A stretch of DNA of 5,651 nt from positions 3,038-8,688 of the forward strand of contig PLKR01000470.1 of the NCBI GenBank assembly GCA_003140655.1, given 5' to 3'. Source of the DNA: Acidobacteriaceae bacterium. GTDB taxonomy: Bacteria > Acidobacteriota > Terriglobia > Terriglobales > Acidobacteriaceae. This document shows positions 5,290 to 5,651 of this stretch, piece by piece (the stretch's first letter is position 1; each line of letters opens with the position of its first letter). The notes beneath the pieces were generated by a model. That model was given only the letters and a program-made list of their open reading frames with translations. It was not told the origin of the DNA and searched no databases. Both the position numbers and the translations under genes were made by a program.

Positions 5290-5646
5290 ATGCGGCTGCT
5301 ATTGAACTGGGTTCTGAGTGCGTTGGCTGTGTGGATTGTGGCCAAAGTAGTGCCGGGAATTTTTGTCAGCGGACCCGTGGCGGCTCTGATTGCTGCACTC
5401 GTGATCGGCTTCATCAATGCCACGCTCGGCGTGCTGCTGAAGATTCTCACGTTCCCTCTGACCCTGATCACCCTGGGACTCTTCTGGTTCGTGATCAACG
5501 CCCTGATGCTCGAGCTCGCGTCGGCGCTGCTGGCGCCGGGGTTTCAGGTGCGCACCTTCACGGCGGCGTTCCTGGGCGCGATCGTGCTCAGCCTCGTGAA
5601 CATGATGCTGAAGTGGCTGATCCATCCCTCGCGCGACCGTGACTAG
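5290..5646 (+). CDS. YvlD / phage-holin-4-2 family small membrane protein
   Basis: Seen: 118 aa, almost wholly hydrophobic, with four probable membrane helices at about 3-22, 28-50, 53-79 and 88-110, and a short polar tail HPSRDRD. The central stretch GFINATLGVLLK (40-51) followed by LTFPLTLITLGLFWFVINAL (53-72) is the recognisable family signature. Known: this is the family described as mycobacterial four-helix phage holin (superfamily IV; Pfam Phage_holin_4_2), including B. subtilis YvlD. Most members are ordinary chromosomal genes; some are linked to envelope stress, and holin activity is generally unproven. The length is normal for the family. The start at 5290 is chosen for its strong AGGGAG and because the first helix begins at once; a 143-aa version from 5215 is less likely. 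It is transcribed divergently from the TPR gene, is complete, and ends 5 nt before the window edge. No phage genes are nearby. Confidence 0.88.
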   Translation: MRLLLNWVLSALAVWIVAKVVPGIFVSGPVAALIAALVIGFINATLGVLLKILTFPLTLITLGLFWFVINALMLELASALLAPGFQVRTFTAAFLGAIVLSLVNMMLKWLIHPSRDRD

Positions 5647-5651
5647 GGAAC

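Noticed and set aside
4926..5498. A 190-codon minus-strand frame across the intergenic region and antisense to the holin-like gene
   Set aside because: The composition is Ser/Arg/Pro-rich with no motif, it ends inside the tandem repeat, and the opposite strand encodes a clear four-helix family protein.
5290..5646. A prophage remnant, suggested by the holin family name
   Set aside because: Members of this family are widespread chromosomal genes, and no lysis, integrase or structural phage gene is in the window.

Overview
The window looks like chromosomal DNA from a member of the Acidobacteriota (Terriglobia-like). This is judged from memory of protein style only: a long cytoplasmic TPR protein opening with MAFGFGFNKQKVL, a LOG-family protein of the long type, and a ThiE-type N-terminus beginning MADRALLYYITDR. 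The DNA is GC-rich. There is no transposase, integrase, tRNA, rRNA or CRISPR array. The holin-like gene belongs to a family that is common on ordinary chromosomes, so it is not evidence of a prophage.

Layout. Four genes lie on the minus strand and read from right to left: a 1113-aa TPR protein (1560-4901), a 123-aa membrane protein with a GTG start (1087-1458), a 295-aa LOG-family nucleotide phosphoribohydrolase homologue (111-998), and the first 36 codons of a probable thiamine-phosphate synthase (1-108), which runs off the left edge. The gaps between them are 101, 88 and 2 nt. The LOG and thiE pair is so tightly packed, with no Shine-Dalgarno sequence for thiE, that translational coupling is likely. 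On the plus strand, diverging from the TPR gene across 388 nt of non-coding DNA, is a 118-aa four-helix membrane protein of the YvlD / phage-holin-4-2 type (5290-5646).

No pathway clearly joins all the genes. LOG and ThiE are both soluble enzymes of nucleotide or cofactor metabolism. The TPR protein looks like a cytoplasmic scaffold: an N-terminal TPR solenoid, a roughly 470-residue Ala/Pro/Glu-rich linker with short conserved islands, and a C-terminal TPR block. The two small proteins are membrane proteins of unknown role.

The least expected signal is in the non-coding DNA. Two of the minus-strand leaders, those of the TPR gene and the LOG gene, carry tandem arrays with a period of about 15 nt. 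Both are built on a similar heptamer, GA(A/G)TTTC on the coding strand. The TPR array is nearly perfect and repeats a Shine-Dalgarno-like AGGAG. The LOG array is degenerate. The divergent intergenic region also holds a 33-nt imperfect hairpin, a smaller GC hairpin, a doublet of GGTTACCAA at 10-nt spacing, and an extended -10 promoter motif for the holin-like gene. No plainly new multi-gene system is visible; the leader repeats and the modular TPR protein are the best leads.
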